A stretch of 64,000 bases of DNA, taken from the NCBI RefSeq assembly GCF_017357385.1, contig NZ_CP071632.1:3801501-3865500 (forward strand), read 5' to 3'. Shown one piece after another: positions 17,800 to 26,262 of this stretch (positions within the stretch are counted from its first letter, which is position 1; every line of letters begins with the position of its first letter). Made by a program: the position numbers and the translations under genes. The notes under the pieces were generated by a model. The model had not been told where the DNA came from. It searched no databases and worked only from the letters and a program-made list of their open reading frames with translations. The DNA is from Rhizobium sp. NZLR1. GTDB taxonomy: Bacteria; Pseudomonadota; Alphaproteobacteria; Rhizobiales; Rhizobiaceae.

Positions 17800-18414
17800 A
17801 TGTCCGCCATGCGCTTTTTTGCTTTGACGTCAGCGGCGCTGCCGCTCGCCCTCATCCTCCTCACTTCCGCCTTTCCGGCCGCTGCGGCGGAGAAGAACGT
17901 CATCGTCGAGCAGACGGACGTCACCAATTCGCCGAAGCAACACCTCGACCAACTCTTCAGCCAGTTGAAACGCGAGCGCGACCCTGACAAGGCCAACGGC
18001 ATCGCCAATGAAATCCGCATGGAATGGAACGATTCCGGCAGCGCCACTGTCAATCTGCTGATGCAGTGGGCCGACAAGGCAATCGAGGAAAAGCGCAATC
18101 CCGCCGCCCTCGATTTCCTCGACGAGGCGATCGCGCTGAAGCCCGATTATGCTGAAAGCTGGAACCGCCGCGCCACGCTGAACTTCGTCATGGGCAATTA
18201 TCGCAAATCCATGTCGGATATCGAACACGTGCTCGATCTCGAGCCGCGCCATTTCGGCGCGCTCTCCGGCATGGCGGCGATCCTCAGCAACTCCGGCAAC
18301 GACCAGCTGACCTTGAAGGCTTGGGAGCGTTTCCTCGATGTCTATCCCGCCGAGCGCACCGCCCAGGAACAGGTCAACACGCTTGCGGAAAAACTCGCCG
18401 GCAACCGCACCTGA
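17800..18414 (+). CDS. Exported TPR-repeat protein
   Basis: A 204-aa protein with a signal peptide (MRFFALTSAALPLALILLTS, ending FPAAAA) and two to three tetratricopeptide repeats in the second half (AALDFLDEAIALKPDYAESW, NRRATLNFVMGNYRKSMSDI, EHVLDLEPRHFGALSGMAAI). It is likely a periplasmic scaffold. I start at 17800 (MSAMRFF) because the upstream frame is not signal-like; 17809 is an alternative. The partner is unknown. Confidence 0.86.
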   Translation: MSAMRFFALTSAALPLALILLTSAFPAAAAEKNVIVEQTDVTNSPKQHLDQLFSQLKRERDPDKANGIANEIRMEWNDSGSATVNLLMQWADKAIEEKRNPAALDFLDEAIALKPDYAESWNRRATLNFVMGNYRKSMSDIEHVLDLEPRHFGALSGMAAILSNSGNDQLTLKAWERFLDVYPAERTAQEQVNTLAEKLAGNRT

Positions 18415-18530
18415 TCTCGGCTCGCCGATCTTGACCTCCAGCCAAGCCGCGCAATTTAGAACTGTAGACGGGAAACGACGCAGCGCGTCCGCTCTCGGCA
18501 AAACCGCCGCAACTATCGGCCGTTAAGATC

Positions 18531-19586
18531 ATGTTTGCAGAAGTTTCCGCTCTTCTCGCCCCGCTCGCCGCCGCCATCGGTTTCTCCTCCTACAAGGCGC
18601 GGCAATTCGAATATGCCTATCCGAATATCGGCGAACTGACGGATGTCGGCGGCTACCGAATGAACGCCGTCCATATCGAGCGTCCCGAAAATGCGGATCT
18701 TCCGGCGCTCGTCTTCATTCACGGCGCCAGCGGCAATCTGCTCGACCAAATCGTTGCCTTCCGCGCCGATCTCGAAGGCCGGGCGGAAATGCTGTTCGTC
18801 GATCGTCCCGGCCACGGTTATTCCGAACGCGGCGGTCCTGAAAACGCGGTTCCTTCCGGTCAGGCCGATGCGATCGCCAGGCTGATGGAAAAGCGCGGCA
18901 TCGAAAGGGCTGTTATCGTCGGCCATTCCTTCGGCGGTGCGATCGTAGCCGCCTTCGGCCTGCGCCATCCCGATAAGACATCAGGCCTGCTCTTCCTCGC
19001 ACCCGCCACCCACCCTTGGCCCGGCGGCATCGACTGGTATTATCACGTCGCAACCGTGCCGGTCCTCGGCTGGCTCTTCAACCACGCGATCGTCGTGCCC
19101 CTCGGGCTGAGCCGGGTGGAACGCGGCACACTGAATATTTTCCGCCCCAATCCACGCCCGGCCGATTACATCGAAAAGACCGGTCCGTCGCTGGTGCTGC
19201 GACCCAACGCTTTCCACAGCAACGCGGCCGATTTTAAAAGACTGCTTGCCTATGTGAAGGAACAGTCGCCGCTCTATGCGCGGATCACCGCGCCGACCGT
19301 GATCATAACAGGCGACAGCGACGAGATCGTGTGGGAGCACCTGCATTCGCGCGGCCTGGCCCGCGACATAACAGGCTCCGAGCTCATTACCGTTCGCGGT
19401 GTCGGCCACAAGCCGGATTATCTCGCAACCGATGTCGCCATTGCCGCCATCGAAAAAATCGCCGGCAAGCCACGCGACCTGCAGGCAATCGCCCGCAGAG
19501 CCGAAGAGAGACTTGCCGCCGCATCACGCGATCAAACGCTTGGAACCGTACCCTCGTTGGGGCCTGGCGCCCTGCACGGCGTATGA
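18531..19586 (+). CDS. Alpha/beta-fold hydrolase
   Basis: A 351-aa alpha/beta hydrolase with an N-terminal hydrophobic helix. The oxyanion-hole strand LVFIHGASGNLLDQ is followed by the nucleophile elbow VGHSFGG with Ser133; the acid is likely the Asp in ITGDSDEIV and the base His lies in VRGVGHKPDYL. Arrangement and length resemble esterases or epoxide-hydrolase-like enzymes, and the substrate cannot be told. It is followed on the plus strand by a fragment of an intergenic repeat. The 110 bp between the TPR gene and this one show no clear terminator, so the two may be co-transcribed. Confidence 0.87.
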   Translation: MFAEVSALLAPLAAAIGFSSYKARQFEYAYPNIGELTDVGGYRMNAVHIERPENADLPALVFIHGASGNLLDQIVAFRADLEGRAEMLFVDRPGHGYSERGGPENAVPSGQADAIARLMEKRGIERAVIVGHSFGGAIVAAFGLRHPDKTSGLLFLAPATHPWPGGIDWYYHVATVPVLGWLFNHAIVVPLGLSRVERGTLNIFRPNPRPADYIEKTGPSLVLRPNAFHSNAADFKRLLAYVKEQSPLYARITAPTVIITGDSDEIVWEHLHSRGLARDITGSELITVRGVGHKPDYLATDVAIAAIEKIAGKPRDLQAIARRAEERLAAASRDQTLGTVPSLGPGALHGV

Positions 19587-19625
19587 CCTCTCCGGCTCGC
19601 GTTTCTCGGCGGCAACGCTGCAGTC

Positions 19626-19685
19626 CTTTGTTTTTATACATGTCGTTATCCCGGAACCGCTGCACACTTCCGGGCAACATGCATT
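19626..19685 (-). repeat. RIME-like repeat, first palindrome only (inverted copy)
   Basis: The reverse complement of the left half of the dispersed repeat: GTCGTTATCCCGGAACCGC followed by TGCACACTTCCGGGCAACAT. The second palindrome (CTAAAGCGCGTCGC) is missing. It lies in the convergent gap between the hydrolase and an SDR gene, where its hairpin may act as a terminator. Confidence 0.75.
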
Positions 19686-19694
19686 AAACCTGCA

Positions 19695-20411
19695 TCAGGC
19701 GCTGAGACGCACACCGCCGTCGCAGGTGATGACGTGGCCGCTCATGAAGCCGTTTCCGATCAGGAAGGCGATCGCCTCCGCGATGTCCTCGGGCCTGCCG
19801 ACGCGGCCGACCGGCGTGCGGCTGGCAAAGTCCGCAAACACGCCGCCACGCTGCTCGGGCGGCAGGAAACCCCACCACGGCGTATCGACGACCCCAGGTG
19901 AAACGCCGTTGACGCGCAGCGGCTTCAATTCGGCGGCCAGCACCGGCACCATCGCCTCGATGCCGGCATTGACGGCCGCAAGGCCAGCCGTGCCGGGCAT
20001 CGCGGCTTGCGCGCTGACCGCCGAAACGAAAGTGATGCTGCCGCCCGGCTCAAGCACTGGCAATGCCGCCTGCGCCGCCGCGGCATGCGGAATGAGCTTG
20101 CTCTGGAACCCGGCAAGCAGATCCGCCATGTCGAGCGTCGCAAAAGGTCCGGCGCCGTGACCACTGCCCATCGCCAGCACCAGATGACCGAACGCGCCAA
20201 TTCCGGCGAAGGCCTGCCCGAGTGTGGAAAAATCCGTCGCATCAAGCACGAGGCTGCGCAGATCGCCGTCGAGCGATGCTTTTGCTGCGGCAAGCTTTTC
20301 GCCGTCGCGGCCCGCAATGGTGACCGTATATCCCTGTTTCAAAAGTAATTTCGCCGTGGCGAGGCCGATGCCGGAAGAACCGCCGATGACGACGACATGC
20401 TGTAAAGACAT
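19695..20411 (-). CDS. Short-chain dehydrogenase/reductase
   Basis: A 238-aa SDR oxidoreductase. The N-terminal Rossmann motif is VVVIGGSSGIGLATAKLLL. The region where classical members have Tyr-x3-Lys instead reads GTAGLAAVNAGIEAM, so the catalytic Tyr and Lys seem to be missing, as in some 'divergent' SDRs. The C-terminus keeps the family's NGVSPGVVDTPWW and GHVITCDGGVRL. It is divergent from an XRE regulator at 20527, which is its probable regulator. The substrate is unknown. Confidence 0.9.
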   Translation of the reverse strand: MSLQHVVVIGGSSGIGLATAKLLLKQGYTVTIAGRDGEKLAAAKASLDGDLRSLVLDATDFSTLGQAFAGIGAFGHLVLAMGSGHGAGPFATLDMADLLAGFQSKLIPHAAAAQAALPVLEPGGSITFVSAVSAQAAMPGTAGLAAVNAGIEAMVPVLAAELKPLRVNGVSPGVVDTPWWGFLPPEQRGGVFADFASRTPVGRVGRPEDIAEAIAFLIGNGFMSGHVITCDGGVRLSA

Positions 20412-20512
20412 GATGCTGCTCCTAAATTAATCGAGCCGCAGGCGCTTCGACCACCAGCGACGCCTGCATCATGCGCCGCCTGGAAACGTCAAACAGTTCT
20501 GTTTTTATCCTG

Positions 20513-20522
20513 GTATCGATAC
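20513..20522. promoter_or_regulatory. Palindrome GTATCGATAC between SDR and XRE regulator
   Basis: A perfect 10-bp palindrome (GTATCGATAC) directly before the regulator gene, within the divergent promoter region. Its position fits an autoregulatory operator of the XRE protein, but 10-bp palindromes are not rare and there is no second copy nearby. Confidence 0.4.
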
Positions 20523-20526
20523 TGAT

Positions 20527-21381
20527 ATGATCCCTGGCATGGACCAGAGAGCCGACACATTCGAAGCCCGCCGCCGTGAATTCGCGGCCTTCCTGCGCTC
20601 TCGTCGCGAGCGGCTGACGCCATTCGAGGTCGGCTTGCCAGAGGGTTTTCGGCGACGCACGCCGGGTTTGAGGCGTGAGGAGCTCGCCATGCTCGCCGGC
20701 GTCGGCACTACCTGGTACACATGGCTGGAACAGGGCCGCGACGTCCGCCCCTCCGCACAGGTGCTCAATGCCCTTGCCGATGCGCTGCGTCTCGACGAGG
20801 CCGAACGCCAACATCTCTTCACCCTCAATGACCGCCAGGCGTCGCAGACAGTATCCAGCATACCCGAATGCGTCGACGAACCGCTGCAGCGCATACTCGC
20901 CAACCTCACGCACCAACCGGCCTATGTGCTTGGCCGCCGCTGGGATGTGCTCGCCTGGAACCGCGCCGCCGAAGTACTCTTCGGCGGTTATGACACGCTC
21001 GACCGTGACGAGCGCAACATCATGCATCGCCTCTTCGCCGACCCGACGCATTGTCGGCTCCTCGTCGATTGGGAGGCGGTTGCCCGCGTCTCGCTGGCGA
21101 TGTTTCGCGCCGACAGCGCGCGTTATGCCGGTGATCCGGATTTCGAGCGACTGATCGCCCTGCTGAAACAGGCAAGCTCTGAATTTCGTGACTGGTGGCA
21201 GCGCCACGAAGTCGTCAGCCCGCTGTCGGGTATCAAGCGCATCGACCATCCTGTAAAAGGCCGCATGTGCTTCGAGCATACAGCGCTGACGCTGACGAGC
21301 CGGCCGGAGATGAAGCTCGTTGTCTATACCCCGCTGGATGATGAGGACACCAACCGGAAACTCGCCGAGCTTCTTGCCTAA
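20527..21381 (+). CDS. XRE-family regulator with MmyB-like ligand domain
   Basis: A 284-aa transcription regulator. The N-terminal helix-turn-helix contains RRTPGLRREELAMLAGVGTT and WYTWLEQGRDVRPSAQVLNA, the signature of actinobacterial/proteobacterial MmyB-type proteins. The C-terminal domain (about 110-280) with GRRWDVLAWNRAAEVLFG is the MmyB-like ligand-binding domain, which in related structures holds a fatty acid-like ligand. The start is ATG 20527 or 20539. Divergent from an SDR gene, which such regulators frequently control. Confidence 0.92.
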   Translation: MIPGMDQRADTFEARRREFAAFLRSRRERLTPFEVGLPEGFRRRTPGLRREELAMLAGVGTTWYTWLEQGRDVRPSAQVLNALADALRLDEAERQHLFTLNDRQASQTVSSIPECVDEPLQRILANLTHQPAYVLGRRWDVLAWNRAAEVLFGGYDTLDRDERNIMHRLFADPTHCRLLVDWEAVARVSLAMFRADSARYAGDPDFERLIALLKQASSEFRDWWQRHEVVSPLSGIKRIDHPVKGRMCFEHTALTLTSRPEMKLVVYTPLDDEDTNRKLAELLA

Positions 21382-21455
21382 AGCAAAACCCTCGCATTGC
21401 CTCGGGCCGCCGCAGCCCCATATGCTTCCCATCATTGTCCACTAGAGGGGAAGTC

Positions 21456-23192
21456 ATGGGCCGCCTGCATATCGGGACGATCTCCGTCATATCAGCCCTG
21501 TCGCTGTGCCTGACTCCGGCGCTCGCCGCCTCGTCTGCCCCTGTCGAAGCCGAGCACGGCATGGTCGTCACTGCCCAGCATCTGGCGACCAATGTCGGCG
21601 TCGAGGTGCTGAAGGGCGGCGGCAATGCCGTCGATGCAGCCGTCGCCGTCGGTTATGCGCTGGCGGTCGTCTATCCCTCGGCCGGCAACCTCGGCGGCGG
21701 CGGCTTCATGACCATCCGCCTGAAGGACGGCACGAAGACCTTCCTCGATTTTCGCGAACGTGCGCCGCTCGCCGCCACGAAGACCATGTATCTCGATGCC
21801 AAGGGCGATATCGTGCCGCGCGCCAGCCTCGACGGTTATCTTGCCGTTGGCGTTCCAGGCTCCGTCATGGGCTTCGAAACCGCCCGCGAGAAATACGGTA
21901 CAAAGTCGCGCCAGGATTTGATCGCACCGGCACTGCGCTTCGCCACGGAGGGCTTCACGCTGGAACAGGGCGACGCCGCGAGCCTCGCCGGCAGCGCCAA
22001 GCGGCTCGCCAAAGACGAGGCGGCGGCGAAGATCTTCCTGAAACCCGACGGCAAACCTTATGCATCGGGCGAAAAGCTCGATCAGCCCGACCTTGCCGCG
22101 GTCCTGGCAGGCATCTCCCAAAAAGGTCCGGACGCCTTCTATAAGGCAGCACCCGCCGAGGCGATCGTCAAGGCAAGCCAGGCCAAGGGCGGCATCCTCG
22201 CCAAGGAGGATTTCGAGCAATATTCCGTGCGCGAGTTGAAGCCGGTCGAGTGCAATTACCGCGGCTACGACATCATCTCCTCACCGCCGCCTTCCTCCGG
22301 CGGCGTCATCATCTGCGAGATCCTCAACGTTCTCGAAAATTATCCACTTTCCTACCTGGGCTACGGTTCAGCCGACACCGTCCATGTCATGGTCGAGGCA
22401 ATGCGCTATGCCTATGTCGATCGCAATGCTGCGCTCGGTGACCCCGATTTCATCGAGAATCCGGTCGCAAAGCTCATCGACAAGGCCTATGCCAAGGAAA
22501 TCGACGCCAAGATCGATCCCTACAAGGCTGGCACTTCCGCCAACCTCAAACCGCTCGGCGGCAAGGAAAGCACCGAGACGACGCATTATTCGATCATCGA
22601 CGACGAGGGCAATGCCGTTGCCGTCACCTATACGCTGAACGGCTCCTTTGGCGCCGCCGTCGTGGCACCGGGCACCGGCGTCCTGCTCAACAACGAGATG
22701 GACGATTTCACCTCCAAGCCCGGCGTGCCGAACCTCTACGGCCTGGTGCAGGGCGAAGCGAATGCCATCGCTCCGAAGAAGACACCGCTCTCCTCGATGA
22801 GCCCGACGATCGTCACCAAGGACGGCAAGCCCTTCATGGTGATCGGCAGCCCCGGCGGCTCGCGTATCATCACCATTACGCTGGAGGCGATCCTCAACGT
22901 CGTCGATTTCGGCATGGATATCAGCCAGGCGGTGAACGCGCCGCGTATCCACCATCAATGGCAGCCCGACAAGGTCTATCTCGAACCCTATGCGCTGTCG
23001 CCCGATACGGAAAAGACCCTCGCCGCCATGGGCTACAGCTTCGATGGCGGCAATGACGCGCCGCTCTGGGGCCAGGCCGCCGGCATCCTCGTCGGCGGCA
23101 AAAGCCTCGCCGCCATCGAAAAGGGCGGCGGTGCGCGGTATAATGGGGCCATGGACAGCCGCGCGGCGGAGGGTTCGGCCAACGGCTACTGA
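21456..23192 (+). CDS. ggt: Gamma-glutamyltranspeptidase, exported
   Basis: Periplasmic N-terminal nucleophile enzyme that cleaves the gamma-glutamyl bond of glutathione and transfers or hydrolyses the glutamyl group. The 578-aa precursor has a signal peptide (MGRLHIGTISVISALSLCLT, cut near LAASSA). The autocleavage nucleophile is Thr375 in ESTETTHYSI, and the small subunit shows LNNEMDDF and PLSSMSPTIV plus GSPGGSRIIT. The start at 21456 is preceded by AGAGGGGA; a TTG at 21435 in frame is not needed. Standalone gene. Confidence 0.96.
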   Translation: MGRLHIGTISVISALSLCLTPALAASSAPVEAEHGMVVTAQHLATNVGVEVLKGGGNAVDAAVAVGYALAVVYPSAGNLGGGGFMTIRLKDGTKTFLDFRERAPLAATKTMYLDAKGDIVPRASLDGYLAVGVPGSVMGFETAREKYGTKSRQDLIAPALRFATEGFTLEQGDAASLAGSAKRLAKDEAAAKIFLKPDGKPYASGEKLDQPDLAAVLAGISQKGPDAFYKAAPAEAIVKASQAKGGILAKEDFEQYSVRELKPVECNYRGYDIISSPPPSSGGVIICEILNVLENYPLSYLGYGSADTVHVMVEAMRYAYVDRNAALGDPDFIENPVAKLIDKAYAKEIDAKIDPYKAGTSANLKPLGGKESTETTHYSIIDDEGNAVAVTYTLNGSFGAAVVAPGTGVLLNNEMDDFTSKPGVPNLYGLVQGEANAIAPKKTPLSSMSPTIVTKDGKPFMVIGSPGGSRIITITLEAILNVVDFGMDISQAVNAPRIHHQWQPDKVYLEPYALSPDTEKTLAAMGYSFDGGNDAPLWGQAAGILVGGKSLAAIEKGGGARYNGAMDSRAAEGSANGY

Positions 23193-23317
23193 CGTCGGCA
23201 GCTTGCGGCGAGCTGCAAACGCGATGCACCATTTATGTCACGGTGACAAAGTCGCCGTTCACAAGTCGCTTGCCGCACCCTAAGCAAGAGCGAACCCGCA
23301 AGCAGGACGATTCCCGA

Positions 23318-24292
23318 ATGGTCAGCATTGAAATGATTGTCGCCGCCCGCGCCCGTCTGCGCGGTCACATCAGGCGTACGCCGCTTCTATCCTCCCCCTT
23401 CCTCAACGAGATCGCCGGCCGGCGCCTGTTCGTGAAGGCGGAATGCCTGCAGCATTCCGGCTCGTTCAAGTTTCGTGGCGGCTGGTCTGCCGTCTCCGGC
23501 CTCGATCCGGCCGTGCGCGCCAAGGGCGTCATCGCCTTCTCCTCCGGTAACCATGCCCAGGGGGTCGCGCTTGCCGCCAAGCTGCACAATGTGCCCTCCG
23601 TCATCATCATGCCAAGCGATGCACCGAAGCTGAAGATCGCCAACACCCGCGCCTTCGGCGCCGAAGTCGTCCTCTACGACCGTGTCAATGAGGATCGCGA
23701 CGAGATCGGCGCGAGGCTTTCAGCCGAGCGCAGCCTGACGCTGATCAAGCCCTTCGACGAACCGCTGGTGATCGCCGGTCAGGGCACGACCGGTCTGGAG
23801 ATTTCCGAGCAAGCCAAAGAGGAAGGCGTAACGTCAGCCGAAGTCCTCGTTTCCTGCGGCGGCGGCGGATTGACCTCCGGCATCGCGCTCGCTCTCGAAG
23901 CCAGCGCCCCTGGCTTTCGCGTCCGCCCCTGCGAGCCCAAAGATTTCGACGACACCACCCGCTCGCTCGCCTCCGGCAGGATCGAACGCAATGCGTCGAC
24001 AGCAGGCTCGATCTGCGATGCGATCCTCACGCCGCAGCCTGGCAATATCACCTTCCCGATCCTCAAGCGTCTCGCCGGCGCCGGCATCGTCGTCACCGAT
24101 GATGAGGCGCTGCGCGCCATGGCGCTGGCTTTCACCCGGCTGAAGATCGTCGTCGAGCCCGGCGGTGCCGTGGCGCTTGCCGCCGCCCTCTTCCATGGCG
24201 AGGCGCTGGAAAGCGACACCGTCGTTGCCGTTACCTCAGGCGGCAATGTCGATGCCGATATCTTCGCCATGGCGCTCGGACGCTTCGGCTGA
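23318..24292 (+). CDS. Threonine dehydratase-like PLP enzyme (fold type II)
   Basis: A 324-aa pyridoxal-phosphate enzyme of the serine/threonine dehydratase and serine racemase group. Lys51 in SGSFKFRG is the PLP lysine; SSGNHAQGVALAA and the phosphate-binding glycine loop SCGGGGL complete the active site. There is no C-terminal ACT regulatory domain, so it is the catabolic or racemase-like type, not the biosynthetic IlvA. The start at 23318 matches the usual N-terminus (VSIEMIVAARARL). A preceding frame to 23243 is ignored. Exact substrate uncertain. Confidence 0.92.
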   Translation: MVSIEMIVAARARLRGHIRRTPLLSSPFLNEIAGRRLFVKAECLQHSGSFKFRGGWSAVSGLDPAVRAKGVIAFSSGNHAQGVALAAKLHNVPSVIIMPSDAPKLKIANTRAFGAEVVLYDRVNEDRDEIGARLSAERSLTLIKPFDEPLVIAGQGTTGLEISEQAKEEGVTSAEVLVSCGGGGLTSGIALALEASAPGFRVRPCEPKDFDDTTRSLASGRIERNASTAGSICDAILTPQPGNITFPILKRLAGAGIVVTDDEALRAMALAFTRLKIVVEPGGAVALAAALFHGEALESDTVVAVTSGGNVDADIFAMALGRFG

Positions 24293-24344
24293 GATACCGT
24301 GTCGGCGCAGGCTGTAAACGGCCTCGGATTTCAGGAACGCCCGT

Positions 24345-24378
24345 GACCCGTCCGCAGCAGCAGCGGCGGACGGTCTTT
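24345..24378 (+). terminator. Candidate terminator between PLP enzyme and SDR
   Basis: The arms GACCCGTCCGC (24345-24355) and GCGGACGGTC (24366-24375) pair with one bulged C and are followed by TTT. It lies in the convergent gap and the short T-run makes it a moderate candidate. Confidence 0.5.
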
Positions 24379-24390
24379 CATCGGCGACCG

Positions 24391-25188
24391 TCATGCGATC
24401 TTGTAGCGTTCCGCCGGCACGGTGCGAGACAGGTTCGGCATCAACGCCTGACGCGCCTCCTCGTAGGCGGCAAGCAGGCCTGCATCCTCGAGTGACGGGA
24501 TCGTTGCGAACTCGCCCTGCCCGAGGCCCGAGAGCGACGCATCGACCATGTTTTCTGCAGACATCACGATCTCATTCGGCAGATACTCGACCGGCGTGCC
24601 GGCGATGCCCCAGAATTCCGTCGCAGTGGCGCCGGGCAGCACGACCTGAATGCGGATGTTCTTTTCCGCCAGCTCATGCTTCAGCGACTGGCTGAAGGCG
24701 AGTACGAAGGCTTTCGTGCCGCCATAGACGCCATTTAGCATCTCTGGGGAGATCGCGACGATGGAAGAAATATTGATGATCGTACCGCCGCCGCGGGCGA
24801 CGAAACCCGGCACGACGGCATAGGTCAGCCGTGTCAGCGCCGTCACATTGAGCTCGATCATCGCCTGCATCTTGTCGACATCGGAGGAAAGCAGCGGCGC
24901 CGTTCCGCCGACGCCGGCGTTGTTGACGAGAAGCGTAATGCTCCGGTCTTCCTTCAGTACGCCTTCGATGCGGGCGAGGCCTGTCTTGTCGCCGAGATCG
25001 GCCACGACAGTCTCGACCGTCCGGCCGGTTTCCGCCGTCAACCGGCTTGCCAGCGACTTCAGCCGTTCGCCGTTGCGGGCGACGATGATGAGGTCGTAAC
25101 CCTGCTTCGCCAGCCTATGGGCGTAGACTGCGCCGATGCCCGAGGATGCACCGGTCACCAGCGCCGTGCCCTTCAGTTCCTGTGTCAT
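24391..25188 (-). CDS. Short-chain dehydrogenase/reductase (DltE/YqjQ-like)
   Basis: A 265-aa classical SDR. It has the NADP-type Rossmann motif ALVTGASSGIGAVYAHRLAK, the NNAGVG loop, the catalytic Ser in INISSIVAISP and the Tyr-x3-Lys as YGGTK. The C-terminus is extended and predicted soluble. It diverges from a DJ-1/AraC-type regulator at 25308 with a perfect inverted repeat between them, so it is probably its target. The substrate is unknown. Confidence 0.92.
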   Translation of the reverse strand: MTQELKGTALVTGASSGIGAVYAHRLAKQGYDLIIVARNGERLKSLASRLTAETGRTVETVVADLGDKTGLARIEGVLKEDRSITLLVNNAGVGGTAPLLSSDVDKMQAMIELNVTALTRLTYAVVPGFVARGGGTIINISSIVAISPEMLNGVYGGTKAFVLAFSQSLKHELAEKNIRIQVVLPGATATEFWGIAGTPVEYLPNEIVMSAENMVDASLSGLGQGEFATIPSLEDAGLLAAYEEARQALMPNLSRTVPAERYKIA

Positions 25189-25258
25189 GATCCGTCTCCT
25201 TGAATACGCCCTGGCCTGATGCCCTGCGCTTGAGGAGAGTCTTACGCCCGATTGCGCA

Positions 25259-25293
25259 TGTCCTGAATGTCATATATACCACCTTTCAGGACA
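25259..25293. promoter_or_regulatory. Inverted repeat TGTCCTGAA/TTCAGGACA in divergent promoter
   Basis: Two perfect 9-bp arms (25259-25267 and 25285-25293) are separated by 17 bases that include an A/T-rich CATATATA box. The spacing of 26 bp centre to centre and the site between an SDR and a regulator gene make it a strong candidate operator for the neighbouring regulator. Confidence 0.6.
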
Positions 25294-25307
25294 TCATTTG
25301 GGATCTG

Positions 25308-26258
25308 ATGATCGTGCAACGAATTGGCTTTCTGCTCTATCCCGGCTTCCAGATTATGAGCTTGGCGGCCGTTTCCGCCTTCGAGTTCACCAATATCGAA
25401 CTTGAGGAAAAGGCTTACGACATCCATTATCTCTCTGAACATGGTGGGTCGATTGCCAACTCGCTTGGCATGGTGATGGAGACGGAGGCCTTTGGCGACC
25501 CGGCCCTCGACACGCTGATCGTGGCGGGAGCGCCTGGCGTCAGGCTGCCGAGCGCAGCAGAAGCCGACTTCATCCGCGCCGCCCTGCCCGCTACCCGTCG
25601 CTTGGCCTCGATTTGCACCGGCGCCTTTTTTCTTGCCGAAGCCGGCATCCTCGACGGCCGTCGGGCGACGACGCATTGGTATGTCTCGCGCCAACTGCAA
25701 AGCCGATATCCAAAAATAAAAATGGAAGAAGACCGGATCTTCATCATCGACGGTTCCGTCTGGACCTCGGCCGGTATGACGGCCGGTCTCGATCTGGCTT
25801 TGGCGATGGTTGAGAAGGATCACGGTTTCGAGGTGGCCCGTGCCATTTCCCGCAAGCTCGTCGTCTATCATCGCCGGGCCGGCGGCCAGTCGCAATTTTC
25901 CGCCCTTCTGGAACTGGAGCCCAAATCGGACCGCATCCAGAAGGCACTCGCCTACGCCCGCAGCAATCTGAAATCGGCGCTGCCAGTTGAGGAACTGGCG
26001 GAAGCGGCCCACCTTAGCCTCCGCCAGTTTAGCCGCGCCTTTCGCGCCGAAACCGGACAATCACCGGCCAAGGCAGTTGAGAACCTGCGGTTGGAAGCCG
26101 CCCGCCTGATGATGGAGCAGGGCCGCCACCCGATCGACGTCGTTGCCCGCGAAACCGGCTTTGTGGATCGCGAGCGCATGCGCCGTGCCTTCCTGCGCGC
26201 TTTCGGCCAGCCGCCGCAGGCAATTCGGCGCACCGCCCTACAGCAACGGCAGATGTGA
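25308..26258 (+). CDS. Transcription regulator with DJ-1/PfpI and AraC domains
   Basis: A 316-aa regulator of the GlxA/FtrA type. Residues about 1-175 form a class-I glutamine amidotransferase-like (DJ-1/PfpI) domain with the nucleophile-elbow cysteine in ASICTGAFFLAEAG; residues about 215-310 are an AraC/XylS pair of helix-turn-helix motifs (EELAEAAHLSLRQFSRAFRA and ARETGFVDRERMRRAFLRAF). The ATG at 25308 fits the family's N-terminus (IVQRIGFLLYPGFQ); the longer frame from 25200 would overlap the promoter region. It probably controls the divergent SDR. Confidence 0.92.
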   Translation: MIVQRIGFLLYPGFQIMSLAAVSAFEFTNIELEEKAYDIHYLSEHGGSIANSLGMVMETEAFGDPALDTLIVAGAPGVRLPSAAEADFIRAALPATRRLASICTGAFFLAEAGILDGRRATTHWYVSRQLQSRYPKIKMEEDRIFIIDGSVWTSAGMTAGLDLALAMVEKDHGFEVARAISRKLVVYHRRAGGQSQFSALLELEPKSDRIQKALAYARSNLKSALPVEELAEAAHLSLRQFSRAFRAETGQSPAKAVENLRLEAARLMMEQGRHPIDVVARETGFVDRERMRRAFLRAFGQPPQAIRRTALQQRQM

Positions 26259-26262
26259 TGTG

